Shown piece by piece: positions 8,430 to 16,709 of a stretch of DNA of 64,000 nucleotides. Under the pieces are notes generated by a model, which had not been told where the DNA came from, searched no databases, and saw only the letters and a list, made by a program, of their open reading frames with translations. The stretch spans positions 62,001 to 126,000 of the IMG/VR virus record IMGVR_UViG_3300006735_000013; one strand, written 5' to 3'. Position 1 is the first letter of the stretch. Every line of letters begins with the position of its first letter. The DNA comes from a virus. A program made the position numbers and the translations under genes.

Positions 8430-10292
8430 TTAGACAAATTTTATTTCGCAGGCGCCTCCGGCACAGGCGGCTTCGCTTTTGAGGTCTGTGTTATCCTCTT
8501 CTTCGTTGATTTGTGTGAGGTCAATACTTGTTAGGGACCCCATCAAGACCTCATATGTCTCCTTTGAACAATCTTCAAAGGGGGCCTGTTTGTAGGTATG
8601 GTCAGAAAACGGTAAAACCGACAAGCCGTTATAGCTACTGCGGTTTTCCCACATCCACTCACCAACATCCACCCACTCAGCATCTTTGATTGAAATAGTG
8701 GCAGAGATGTTGTGGGTGTTCTGGCCTTTTCGGAAGCCTGGACGTACCCACTCATCGGTCACATTCTTTACTCTTTTCAAAAGTTGCAGGGCGGATTCTA
8801 CTCTTAGGATAGACCCTTCTGGTGCCTTCTGTGGAATGGAAATGACAGCGGTGGTGTGAGGGCTAAAGTACTCATCTTCAACTAGTTCTGGGTGATTTTG
8901 TGCTAGATAGGAATAGATCGGCTCGTTCTTGCCCACGCGTAGGCGGCGGATATAGAAATCATTATGCCAGGCGTGTATACCTGAACTAGTGCCAAGAGTC
9001 AGTGATGTAGTGCCTGCAGGCTTTACACATGTTGTCCTGGCTGCAGGCTTAACATCAATCATTTCTGCTACTCTGGCGTTCTCTTCTTTTACGCAATTCG
9101 CAGCCTCTTTCATATCCAGCTTCAATACAGCACCGGAAGCGATACCAGTCATAGACACGCCGATGAGAGCATCTCTTTCGGTAGTCCTACGCCAGACATC
9201 ACGTAGGTAGTGAAAGTCCGTGTAACTGGCCTGTAACGTGCCAATGAAGGATGCTGCTCGCACCCTATCGTTTAGGTCCTCTTGTGTTTCTACATTTGAT
9301 ACATTTACTTCTGTCAGATTGCAAAACTGATATGGTCTGAGTCCTATTTCGCAACATGGATTGGTTCCCCAATCCTTATCGTTAGAGAAATAAAAGCCAG
9401 GCTCTCCTGCGCCTGAAGCCTTTACTCTATCCCAAAGATTCATGAAATATTCTTTGTCAATCTTATGTCGCAATAAGACCACAGAGTTGTTTGCGCGGCC
9501 GCGCTGAGGATTAGTTTCCCACCAGTTGCCGGTCTTGGCAGCAATCATATCCTCATCATCTGCTGAGAATAGAGAGATGAGAGCAGCCCTACGGATACCG
9601 CCTGCCAGCACAGCGTCAGCTATATGACAGATCATATCGTGTACTTCGATTGGCGTTAGTTTATCTCCATTTTCCTTCTGCGAGAGCATTCCCTCTAGTT
9701 TGACCAGGCACTCGCGAAGCGGTTGTGGTCCTGGGGCTTTACCTCCGGAAGTAATGAGAGCGGCGCCTTTCGGGCGTATATCTGAGTAATCAAAGCGCAG
9801 GCGTGAGCCTCCACTGAAGTATGAGCGGGCCAGTGCCTTGACCGCATCGGCCCACCCTTCTATGGAATCGTTGACTAGGAATCTACGTGTCCTCTTAGGG
9901 TTTGGCTTAGTGATCTCGGGCAACTTTTCTACGTGGTGTTTCTGTACTGAATAACCGACTCCGGTTCCGCCAAGAAGTAAAAACATAGATTCACCGAAGC
10001 ACCTCCAATCATCTGCCGGCATAAACGCACAATTGAAAATGCGATTCGGCGCGACCTCAATTGGCTTGCCACCAAACTGCATAGATCTCATAGATGGAAG
10101 AACCTTCTTATCATATACCAGCTTGTATGCTTTTCTTATCTGCAGCTCAAGTTCAGGAAATTTTTTAAGGTGCATGGCCATGTTTCGTGTGACTAGTTCG
10201 TCCCATGTCTCTCTACGTTGCTTATCTTCTAAGTAACGTGCATACTTCATGTGTACTGTTATTTCTGATAAGATTTGATTTGATAATTCCAT
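8430..10292 (-). CDS. nrdJ: ribonucleotide reductase, class II (adenosylcobalamin-dependent)
   Basis: 620 residues; reduces ribonucleotides to deoxyribonucleotides using coenzyme B12. Seen: the N-terminal PSMRSMQFGG and RIFNCAFMP segment with a redox Cys near 88; the GGTGVGYSVQ nucleotide/specificity region; the central NPCCEI...FCNLTE block, which holds the thiyl-radical Cys, the catalytic Glu and the second redox Cys near 313-324; and a C-terminal CxxxxC tail that re-reduces the site. Layout and length fit the monomeric class II enzymes rather than NrdA, and no NrdB subunit is visible. The open frame extends 13 codons upstream, but the ATG at 10292 with AGGAG 9 bases before it is the likely start. 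It lies 1 base after the helicase stop. Confidence 0.93.
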   Translation of the reverse strand: MELSNQILSEITVHMKYARYLEDKQRRETWDELVTRNMAMHLKKFPELELQIRKAYKLVYDKKVLPSMRSMQFGGKPIEVAPNRIFNCAFMPADDWRCFGESMFLLLGGTGVGYSVQKHHVEKLPEITKPNPKRTRRFLVNDSIEGWADAVKALARSYFSGGSRLRFDYSDIRPKGAALITSGGKAPGPQPLRECLVKLEGMLSQKENGDKLTPIEVHDMICHIADAVLAGGIRRAALISLFSADDEDMIAAKTGNWWETNPQRGRANNSVVLLRHKIDKEYFMNLWDRVKASGAGEPGFYFSNDKDWGTNPCCEIGLRPYQFCNLTEVNVSNVETQEDLNDRVRAASFIGTLQASYTDFHYLRDVWRRTTERDALIGVSMTGIASGAVLKLDMKEAANCVKEENARVAEMIDVKPAARTTCVKPAGTTSLTLGTSSGIHAWHNDFYIRRLRVGKNEPIYSYLAQNHPELVEDEYFSPHTTAVISIPQKAPEGSILRVESALQLLKRVKNVTDEWVRPGFRKGQNTHNISATISIKDAEWVDVGEWMWENRSSYNGLSVLPFSDHTYKQAPFEDCSKETYEVLMGSLTSIDLTQINEEEDNTDLKSEAACAGGACEIKFV

Positions 10293-10293
10293 T

Positions 10294-11673
10294 CTAGTTT
10301 TCTCCTTTTTGCTCCTTCTTGAAGCTGGCATACTTCTGTTTCAAATTCTCTAGTCTTGCTGCGGAGGACTTCTCAATAATCTCACCGACTGATTCGTTCG
10401 ACTTTGGCAGTACTTTTATCTTTACGTTACTAGTATCCATGAAAATTGGATACACTAATCCATCGGGCCCGTTTCTGTTTTTCGCAACAAAAATACGACC
10501 TTGGTTGTTGTTTTTGTCCTCGATGGTCCGAGAAACAGTAAAAATAAAATCTGCGACAAAGCACTTATTGAATGCTTCGGATATAGACTCCATAGTAATC
10601 ACCTCAGCATTCAGGCCTGACCTGTTTGTCTGAGATGCTGTCCATACCGGGCACTCGGCTTGCTGGGCCAATCCTCGCAGCTCTTCGTAAATAGTCTCTA
10701 GCTGGTGTCTTTTCTCATCTCTCTTCGAAGATTCCGGTTTTATCAAGTCTCCATAATCAACAATGATCACATCTGGAACAAAATCGCGACGGCGCAATTT
10801 GTCAATATGGTTCTTGATTGTTTGGATGCTTGCTGAGCGCGTTGGATACTCCTTGACAATGAGCCTACCTGTCATATCCTTTATTTCATCATAAATCTTC
10901 TCTTTGAAGACTGCAAGGTTCTTTAGTTCAACACCTGTTATTGCGGAATCATATCGGCCGGCCACAATCGTATCTGCTAATTCCAAAGTGTAGTGGAGGA
11001 CGTTTAGACCCTCTTTTAGAGCTTGGGCGCCAAGGTGGACAAGTACCATAGATTTACCTGCACCAGTTGGGGCTACGACGACGCCCAGTTCCCCCTTACC
11101 TAGACCCCCTTTGGCAATTTCATCTATTTGTTGCCAGCCAGTAGTAACCGGGTTTCTTGACTTCTTTAGGAATCTTTTCTCAAAATCTGCGAGGTACTCA
11201 TATCCAAATGAGTTGTCCGAACCCAATTTGAGTGCTCCATCGATAACTTTTGATACTTCATCAAAAGAAGAAGACTTGATAAGATCAACAGACTTAATAA
11301 GCGCTTCCTTAAGCTTCTGCTTTTTGCAGAAGTCAAGTGCCGTGTCTTTGATATATTCTGCAGACTGAGGAATCTCCCCCTTAGCCAAGACACGGGCGTA
11401 ATATTCTCGTATTCTGACTTTGACTGATTCTGGCTCGCCATCCAAACCTGTTCGTATGATGGAATGCATAATATTAGATGTGGGGTGGACTCCATATTTT
11501 TTTCTGTATTCCTTTATTTTACTGATAAATACCCTAAGATGCTTAAGTTCTAGGAAGCTCAAGTCTAGTACCTCAAACATCTGGTCGGCAAATGGCCTAT
11601 CGTTCAAGACCAAGTGGCACATGTCTTCTTGAAAAGACTTTCCAAATTTTGAAAAACTTACTTGCTGATCCAT
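10294..11673 (-). CDS. replicative DNA helicase, DnaB/T4 gp41 type
   Basis: 459 residues. A hexameric 5'-3' helicase that unwinds the fork and supports the primase. An all-helical N-terminal domain (about 1-150) precedes a RecA-like ATPase domain. Walker A is APTGAGKS at 201-208 and Walker B is VIIVDYGD near 300. A later SQTNRSG block corresponds to the DnaB arginine-finger/motif H4 region, and a C-terminal RIFVAKNRNGPDG ends the domain as in DnaB. It is upstream of the ribonucleotide reductase, and its promoter is probably the extended -10 site at 11706. The primase is at 52.5-53.4 kb, so helicase and primase are separate proteins as in T4. Confidence 0.94.
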   Translation of the reverse strand: MDQQVSFSKFGKSFQEDMCHLVLNDRPFADQMFEVLDLSFLELKHLRVFISKIKEYRKKYGVHPTSNIMHSIIRTGLDGEPESVKVRIREYYARVLAKGEIPQSAEYIKDTALDFCKKQKLKEALIKSVDLIKSSSFDEVSKVIDGALKLGSDNSFGYEYLADFEKRFLKKSRNPVTTGWQQIDEIAKGGLGKGELGVVVAPTGAGKSMVLVHLGAQALKEGLNVLHYTLELADTIVAGRYDSAITGVELKNLAVFKEKIYDEIKDMTGRLIVKEYPTRSASIQTIKNHIDKLRRRDFVPDVIIVDYGDLIKPESSKRDEKRHQLETIYEELRGLAQQAECPVWTASQTNRSGLNAEVITMESISEAFNKCFVADFIFTVSRTIEDKNNNQGRIFVAKNRNGPDGLVYPIFMDTSNVKIKVLPKSNESVGEIIEKSSAARLENLKQKYASFKKEQKGEN

Positions 11674-11705
11674 GTTATCTCTTTATTGTGTTATTTATGT
11701 AGTAC

Positions 11706-11714
11706 AGTATATCA
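11706..11714 (-). promoter_or_regulatory. extended -10 promoter upstream of the helicase gene
   Basis: Minus strand reads TGATATACT, that is TGn followed by TATACT, with no good -35 element. Position is 33-41 bases before the helicase ATG, in a 45-base gap. A TATAAATA-like octamer with one mismatch (CATAAATA) lies closer to the gene. Which of the two is used cannot be told from the sequence. Confidence 0.4.
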
Positions 11715-11718
11715 GGTT

Positions 11719-12681
11719 TTATTCTGAAAAGGAAGTTATAATGTCATTAAACTTCTGTTCTAAATCCTGCATATTGACAGTGAGGACCCCATCCTTGATC
11801 ATCAGTTTTCTCATCTCTGTCTGGTTGTAGTGGGGCGAGAAGCCCTCAAACGTTTCATCAATCCTGGTCTTGCATTGTGGGGACATCTGAGGCGAAGAAA
11901 GTTGCATAATATTGTAATTCTCTTCTATCAAGCATTCTCCGTCTGAGACAGATCTGTAGACTTTCTGCCTGTTCTCCTCTTTCGAACATTCGTGTAAAAT
12001 GTCACTGATGAAATAGTCCCTATCTTCTGAAAGGAATGAAAACCTTTTTGCAATCGTACCTAAGCCAACGCGGGGTATGCCCGGTAGATTATCACTAGGG
12101 TCGCCGGCCATGGCCCTCGCAAGTGCAAAGTTTCTAGGGTGAATCCCGAACTTATCGATGACAGAATTCGTGTTCAGAATCTCCTTCTGAATCGGGCGGA
12201 AGAGTAAGGTCTTCTCGTCCAAGAGTTGAATAAAATCCTTGTCCGCGGAGACTATCACCTTCTGCCACTCCATGAAGGTGGATGTGGACTTGATATAGGA
12301 AATGACATCGTCGGCCTCCACTTCTGGTTCCATGAATTGGACAATTGGTGTTTGATTCAAATACTCAATAACTCTTAGCTGTTGCCACAGTCTGTTATTG
12401 TCTGTGTCCTGCGGTGTAAGTTCATCCGTCGACCAATTGACTCTCAGTGGCTTGCGGCCGGCTTTATAATTCTTGTTCATTGATCTTCGTTTGCGGGAAC
12501 CACCTTTACCATCCCAAACAACTGCAATCATATCAGGTTTGATCTCTCTCGTAATCTTGTTTAGAATGTTAATAAACGTGCGCATACCACCAATAGGGTG
12601 TCCATTGGGGTTCTTGCTAGGGTCTACGATATATCCTCTAATAAATTGATTGGATGCATCTACGATCATCAGTCTCTTCAT
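11719..12681 (-). CDS. 5'-3' exonuclease / flap nuclease (T4 RNase H type)
   Basis: 320 residues. PIN/FEN-superfamily nuclease that removes RNA primers and flaps. Seen: LMIVDASNQFIRG at the N-terminus (first metal Asp); VVWDGKGGSRKRR; the acidic block EVEADDVISY and SADKDFIQLL; and the helix-hairpin-helix type segment GDPSDNLPGIPRVGLGT. All are in the order of the T4 rnh/T5 exonuclease family. The frame opens 4 codons earlier at a TTG, but ATG at 12681 has GGAG 6 bases upstream and is preferred. A terminator lies just upstream, and I see no promoter in the remaining space, so expression may depend on readthrough or a promoter inside uvsX. Confidence 0.93.
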   Translation of the reverse strand: MKRLMIVDASNQFIRGYIVDPSKNPNGHPIGGMRTFINILNKITREIKPDMIAVVWDGKGGSRKRRSMNKNYKAGRKPLRVNWSTDELTPQDTDNNRLWQQLRVIEYLNQTPIVQFMEPEVEADDVISYIKSTSTFMEWQKVIVSADKDFIQLLDEKTLLFRPIQKEILNTNSVIDKFGIHPRNFALARAMAGDPSDNLPGIPRVGLGTIAKRFSFLSEDRDYFISDILHECSKEENRQKVYRSVSDGECLIEENYNIMQLSSPQMSPQCKTRIDETFEGFSPHYNQTEMRKLMIKDGVLTVNMQDLEQKFNDIITSFSE

Positions 12682-12690
12682 CTTACTCTC

Positions 12691-12722
12691 CAAATAAAAA
12701 GCCCGGCTTAGAGCCGGGCTTT
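12691..12722 (-). terminator. intrinsic terminator after uvsX
   Basis: A 9-bp GC-rich stem (AGCCCGGCT/AGCCGGGCT, 12700-12720) with a 3-base loop, followed on the minus strand by TTTTATTT. It sits 7 bases past the uvsX stop and directly before the exonuclease ribosome site. Confidence 0.88.
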
Positions 12723-12728
12723 GGTAGT

Positions 12729-13853
12729 TTAGGATTCCTCCGGAGTCTCCTCCGTATCATAGAAATCCTGTGCATTGCCTTCTCTATTCTTGAACTTCAT
12801 AATAACATCATCGTCCATGATTGTCAAGACACTTTCTCTGAAATCGTCCTTAGCTAACTTAGATGTCCAGGTCTTTCTCTGGAACTTTTCTTCCGAGCCA
12901 TCGTTCTTGACAAGAGTGAACCATGCTCCAGATTGTTTAAGTCGGTGCGATACTTGGATAGCATCAAACCAACTCTCCTCGTCCTGCACGCCAATAGACT
13001 CATCGCCCCAAAGAATTTTGAAGTTGCAGTGGCGGCCAGCAGTACCAAAACGAGATTTTTCAAGTTTCGCCTTGACTTCTGAGCCTATTCTGAACCCGTT
13101 ATCGTCTTGTACGAAAGAGGCCTTCGCTTTTCGTCCAGTGAGCCAAATACGCAGAGAATAAGCATAGTGCATTGCTTTTCCACCTGGAGTCACATAAGGA
13201 GTGGTCATTGCCTCAGATGGAGAGCGCGTAATATTCGTCTTTAGTTGATTGAGTACTAAGAATGTTGCCTTGTTATTGGCAATTGGTACTGTTAGCTTCG
13301 ACATACCCTTGGACAAGATCCTTGGCTTTACCGCCATCGATGATTGAGGGTTGAAATCTCCCTCAACATCTGAGATAGACGGGGTTAAAGCCAAAGAATC
13401 CCATATGAACAGCCACCTGTTCCCTGTTCCTAGCAACTCTTCAATAGTTTCCAAAACAAACTCTACTGATTCCGCTTGAACGTACATTAAGCGTTCTAGG
13501 TCGCAGCCGGCTCTCTCAAGGAAGCTTGGGTCAAGGGCCGACTCAGAATCGAAATAAACTACGTCAATACCCATTTTTTGAGCATTGCCGGCCACCTGCG
13601 CGGCCATGAAAGATTTGCCTGTTGCTTCCAGGCCGGCGATCTCTGAGATTTTGCCGACTGGAATACCTGCAAGCTTTCCCTTGCAGATAATTGAGTCCAG
13701 CCACCTGGAACCTGTTGGGATCCATTCGTTAACCTCCGTTGGGTTACTGTCTTGCAGGGAATGGGCTACCTCCCTGCCGGCCTTCTTGTTTATAATCCCT
13801 CTGATCGCGGATATATCCAAGGCTCCCTTTTTTAATTTTGTTACTTTGGGCAT
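12729..13853 (-). CDS. uvsX: RecA/UvsX-like recombinase
   Basis: 374 residues. Strand-exchange ATPase that forms filaments on single-stranded DNA in recombination-dependent replication. Walker A is GLEATGKS at 74-81, followed by the RecA-typical YFDSESALD (catalytic Glu region). WLFIWDSLALTP serves as Walker B, and LNQLKTNI ends the core strand. The TPGGKAMHYAYSLRIWL block matches the RecA/UvsX L2 and following strand. The acidic C-terminus resembles UvsX. It lies 7 bases downstream of the gp32-like gene and is ended by an intrinsic terminator, so gp32 and uvsX probably form one transcript, which fits their cooperation in T4. Confidence 0.95.
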   Translation of the reverse strand: MPKVTKLKKGALDISAIRGIINKKAGREVAHSLQDSNPTEVNEWIPTGSRWLDSIICKGKLAGIPVGKISEIAGLEATGKSFMAAQVAGNAQKMGIDVVYFDSESALDPSFLERAGCDLERLMYVQAESVEFVLETIEELLGTGNRWLFIWDSLALTPSISDVEGDFNPQSSMAVKPRILSKGMSKLTVPIANNKATFLVLNQLKTNITRSPSEAMTTPYVTPGGKAMHYAYSLRIWLTGRKAKASFVQDDNGFRIGSEVKAKLEKSRFGTAGRHCNFKILWGDESIGVQDEESWFDAIQVSHRLKQSGAWFTLVKNDGSEEKFQRKTWTSKLAKDDFRESVLTIMDDDVIMKFKNREGNAQDFYDTEETPEES

Positions 13854-13860
13854 GTTTATC

Positions 13861-14622
13861 CTATGAATTTAGAAGATCGTTAAAAGCTGCCTCGACAGCG
13901 TTAGATTCTCCACTGGTGTTTGTGTTATTGTTTCCATACCTTTCAACTTCTGGCTTACCGGTGTCTGCGCTAAGAAACTGGTCAAGTACGCTTTGGACCT
14001 CCTCTGTTGTCTTTCTATCAAAGAGGTCCTCAAAATTTGGAATTGTTTCGAGCAACTCCGCACAGCGGTCGTCGCCGCCTACAGCGTCATCACAGAGTAC
14101 CGTTTTACGAGGTCGAGGTCGAATGTCAGTCCGTGGGAAACTAGCTCCGGGTAACTTACCATACATCAGCTTTAGATCGTTGCCGCTTTCGGGATCCGTA
14201 ATATCTCCATAATCTGGGTCTAGAACGATCGTTAGTAGTTTCTCGTAAGCCATCTTGCCGTACCCCCACACTCGAATCCCTTCTTGCTCTTCGCCGCGTA
14301 CTAAGACAGGGGAAAAGAATCGCTGTTTTGCAAATAGATCCTTTGCCTGTTTCTTACTTTCTTCTGTTCCTTCGTTCCAAAGCTTATTTGCGAAGTTGCA
14401 AACTGGACAATCGTCCCCGAAGTTCCTCTTTGGACAAAGAAACCCTGATGTCCCTACATTGTAGTGGAAGTGTCTCTCTTTAAAGGGATCACCGTCTGAT
14501 GTTGATACGATTCGAATGTTGCTCTCTCCGTCATCAGGGCGCCAGAATAAATTCTTCTTTCCGTCTCCCTTGCCGTTTAGTTTATCGAGTTTAGCTTTCA
14601 TTGCGTCTAAATTGAGTGCCAT
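13861..14622 (-). CDS. single-stranded DNA-binding protein, T4 gp32-like
   Basis: 253 residues. Coats single-stranded DNA in replication, repair and recombination. Evidence: a basic N-terminus (KAKLDKLNGKGDGKK) in the place of the gp32 LAST/cooperativity motif, then an OB-type strand FWRPDDGESNIRIV. A zinc site is built from H51/H53 and C63, C72, C75 (CxxC at 72-75), as in the gp32 core. An aromatic, basic middle follows. The tail is Ser/Asn/Glu-rich, the part that binds partner proteins in T4. A very strong AGGAGGT site precedes ATG, and an ideal sigma70 promoter plus a 5'-terminal hairpin lie upstream, so high and possibly regulated expression is likely. Confidence 0.9.
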   Translation of the reverse strand: MALNLDAMKAKLDKLNGKGDGKKNLFWRPDDGESNIRIVSTSDGDPFKERHFHYNVGTSGFLCPKRNFGDDCPVCNFANKLWNEGTEESKKQAKDLFAKQRFFSPVLVRGEEQEGIRVWGYGKMAYEKLLTIVLDPDYGDITDPESGNDLKLMYGKLPGASFPRTDIRPRPRKTVLCDDAVGGDDRCAELLETIPNFEDLFDRKTTEEVQSVLDQFLSADTGKPEVERYGNNNTNTSGESNAVEAAFNDLLNS

Positions 14623-14673
14623 GTTTAATTACCTCCTATGGTATATTGCTTTTTTGCACGTTTGGCTATAGCA

Positions 14674-14693
14674 GGTCGGCGAATATCCCGACC
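14674..14693 (-). promoter_or_regulatory. hairpin at the 5' end of the gp32 leader
   Basis: GGTCGG and CCGACC form a perfect 6-bp stem around an 8-base A/T-rich loop. It would begin about 4 bases after the predicted transcription start and about 45 bases before the ribosome site. T4 gene 32 has an upstream RNA pseudoknot that nucleates autogenous repression; this hairpin has a comparable place, or may simply protect the 5' end. I did not find a convincing pseudoknot partner. Confidence 0.5.
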
Positions 14694-14703
14694 AACTGTT
14701 TAT

Positions 14704-14732
14704 ATATTATCAGGTTGTTTCTTCTGTGTCAA
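14704..14732 (-). promoter_or_regulatory. sigma70-type promoter of gp32
   Basis: TTGACA (14732-14727), 17-base spacer, TAATAT (14709-14704) on the minus strand. It overlaps the last codons of the tubulin-like gene. The leader from about 14697 to the ATG at 14622 would be about 75 bases long and carries the hairpin at 14674-14693 and an AGGAGGT ribosome site. Confidence 0.8.
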
Positions 14733-15573
14733 CAGTTATTTGTTGAATTTTTGGCGAATAATATTCTACATAAATGTAGTCATGTTCGTATTGAGTTGGA
14801 TAGATTCCAAAATACGCTTTCTTTTCTTCGGTTATTTTAGATTTAATATTGGTGGTCAAATCTCTAAACAAGCTTCCCTGCTCTTTTAGCTTTTCTTCGT
14901 TGATACCATAATAGTATACCATTTCCACTTCCTGATTGAAAGGAAAAAATAGTGTATCTTCACAAGAAAACGTGCTACCTCCAATAGTTTTGATTCTGCA
15001 GGATTCCCTAAGTCTTGAAAATGTAGACATAATCGGTTTTGTCTTTTTGAAGGTTTCTATCATGTGAAAAGTATCACAAAATGCTTTATTTATCTGATTG
15101 TAATAGTCGAAAACGTTGGTCTCCCCTAACAAATCTTCTATAACCTTATTTGAGACAAGCGTGATGTCCTCAAACAAGCCTGACCTGGCGTATTCTTGCA
15201 ATATGTTTCTGGTGGCTTTTTCCTGTAAGGTTTGCTCTGTTGATAGGAACTCAACTTCAGGATAGAAATATATTATCTTTATTTTTACCTGTTTTTTGTG
15301 CAGAGATTCTAGTATTTTTAGAGAGAGTGCAGAAGTCTTAGATGCTCCGCAGACAAAAAATATCACCTCGTCTTTAATTTTCTTCAAGAAGGGAATTTTG
15401 CTAACTACTCTCAAGTCTTCATATTCTTCTGCTGTTTCAAACTCCGGTACGGTGTATGTGCTCTTAGATTTGACCGGGTTATTATTGATCTTATATATAT
15501 TGTATATTTTGTGTGCGGCCAAGGGATCCACAATAGATGAGGCCGCATTTCCAATTGCTAAAATGTTTCTCAA
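14710..15573 (-). CDS. degenerate tubulin/FtsZ-fold protein (putative)
   Basis: 287 residues. The order of elements follows the GTPase half of FtsZ/tubulin. A first strand and loop ILAIGNAASS (residues 4-13) stands at the place of IxVIGVGGAGxN. The strand VIFFVCGASKTSALSLKILESL (70-91) lies where FtsZ has its GGGTGTG signature and helix. Then comes a strand with E and a Q/E/R-rich helix, and FEDITLVSNKVIEDLLG (135-150), matching the DTLIVIPNDRLLE region. A helix DYYNQINKAFCDTFHMIE resembles the DAFxxADxVL helix. The glycine signature is replaced by CGASKTSA, so GTP binding is doubtful. It overlaps the polymerase gene upstream by 4 bases. The assignment rests on pattern only; function unknown. 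Confidence 0.5.
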   Translation of the reverse strand: MRNILAIGNAASSIVDPLAAHKIYNIYKINNNPVKSKSTYTVPEFETAEEYEDLRVVSKIPFLKKIKDEVIFFVCGASKTSALSLKILESLHKKQVKIKIIYFYPEVEFLSTEQTLQEKATRNILQEYARSGLFEDITLVSNKVIEDLLGETNVFDYYNQINKAFCDTFHMIETFKKTKPIMSTFSRLRESCRIKTIGGSTFSCEDTLFFPFNQEVEMVYYYGINEEKLKEQGSLFRDLTTNIKSKITEEKKAYFGIYPTQYEHDYIYVEYYSPKIQQITVDTEETT

Positions 15574-16709
15574 GTTTCGATTTTCCTCAGATTTCCAAAG
15601 TCTTTCCCAATGCTTACAGTAGACAGAAACTTGCCAAACATGTTTGTTTCAAACGTGTCTTTGATCGATCTGACTAGGCCGCTGTCTTCTTTGGCAAAAT
15701 CAAGTACTACAGAATCATGCATAGTGAAAGCCACATAGCTTCTCTTGTTCTTCAAAAGCTTCATAATTTCATATGACCTATCAAGTACTATATCACTAGT
15801 AGTTGACTGAAGCAAGTAATTTAAAGCCCTTCTCTCATCTACCGGTAATCTCCTACCAAAGGGAGTAGCAATGCAGCCAGCATTGTAGTGCTCTAAGTAG
15901 GCTTTTTTATTATAGAATTTTTCATATTCTTTATTTTCTGACTTTGGGTTATAAAGCCAGGCGAAGAATTTCTCTTTTGCTTCTGCCCTGGTTACCCATG
16001 GGGCCATACTTTTCATATTCCACTCATGGATATCCACTTCGGGCTGAGGTGCACCAGAGAAAGCCAGCAAAGTTCTTATCTCTGCTCCATTGACGTCAAG
16101 CTCAAGGAAAAGGTCATTTTTTGGCTGTATTTTGTTTCTTTCTTCTTTACTTATACTCAATATGGGAAAGGAGTGTTTAGCTGTAGCCAAACGGCCAGTT
16201 GCGCTAGAGAATATATCATATGCCACCCTCTCCTCCGTACCGGCAGAAGTTATAGTCTTTTTTGAGATCTCCGTTGTAACAACATGTATTTTATGTAAAA
16301 TATCATAATCCTCTGGCTTTTGTACCATCAGCTGAACCCTAGACATCGCTTCGTCCCTGGCTGAAAACCACTTATATAATAGATGGTCGGGAAGTATATC
16401 AAAGAAACAGAGTTCTGAAAAGTCTATCTTAGCCGTTGTTGATGCGTCTTTCTGTGCTTTTATCAATTGCTCAAGTGACCTGTATGATCCGGGATCCGAA
16501 GAGTATTCGGACAAACATACACCTTTCGCAAAGATTTTTAAAAATCTATAGGCCTCATCTTCTCCAAGGATGTGTGAATAATTCCAAGAAGTATTTGATT
16601 TTAGTAGTATTTCCGGGTGGCGTTCGAAATAAAATGTGTCTTTGTAAAAGACACCTAGGCAGTTATCTTCGATTTCTAAAGGTTGTATTATTGCTTCTTT
16701 CTCTCTCAT
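15570..16709 (-). CDS. reduced family A DNA polymerase
   Basis: 379 residues holding only a polymerase domain; the 3'-5' and 5'-3' exonuclease domains of Pol I are absent. Seen: TGRLAT at 171-176; motif A LELDVNGAEIR with the metal Asp at 205 and Glu at 210; and motif B R241, K245, F249, Y253 in the exact RxxxKxxxFxxxY spacing. The NYLLQSTTSDIV helix matches Pol I NAPMQGTAADII. Motif C is MHDSV at 330-334, so the second carboxylate of HDE is Ser. The essential residues remain, so it could be active in gap filling or repair alongside the DnaE enzyme (inference). It overlaps its upstream neighbour by 47 bases. Confidence 0.85.
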   Translation of the reverse strand: MREKEAIIQPLEIEDNCLGVFYKDTFYFERHPEILLKSNTSWNYSHILGEDEAYRFLKIFAKGVCLSEYSSDPGSYRSLEQLIKAQKDASTTAKIDFSELCFFDILPDHLLYKWFSARDEAMSRVQLMVQKPEDYDILHKIHVVTTEISKKTITSAGTEERVAYDIFSSATGRLATAKHSFPILSISKEERNKIQPKNDLFLELDVNGAEIRTLLAFSGAPQPEVDIHEWNMKSMAPWVTRAEAKEKFFAWLYNPKSENKEYEKFYNKKAYLEHYNAGCIATPFGRRLPVDERRALNYLLQSTTSDIVLDRSYEIMKLLKNKRSYVAFTMHDSVVLDFAKEDSGLVRSIKDTFETNMFGKFLSTVSIGKDFGNLRKIET

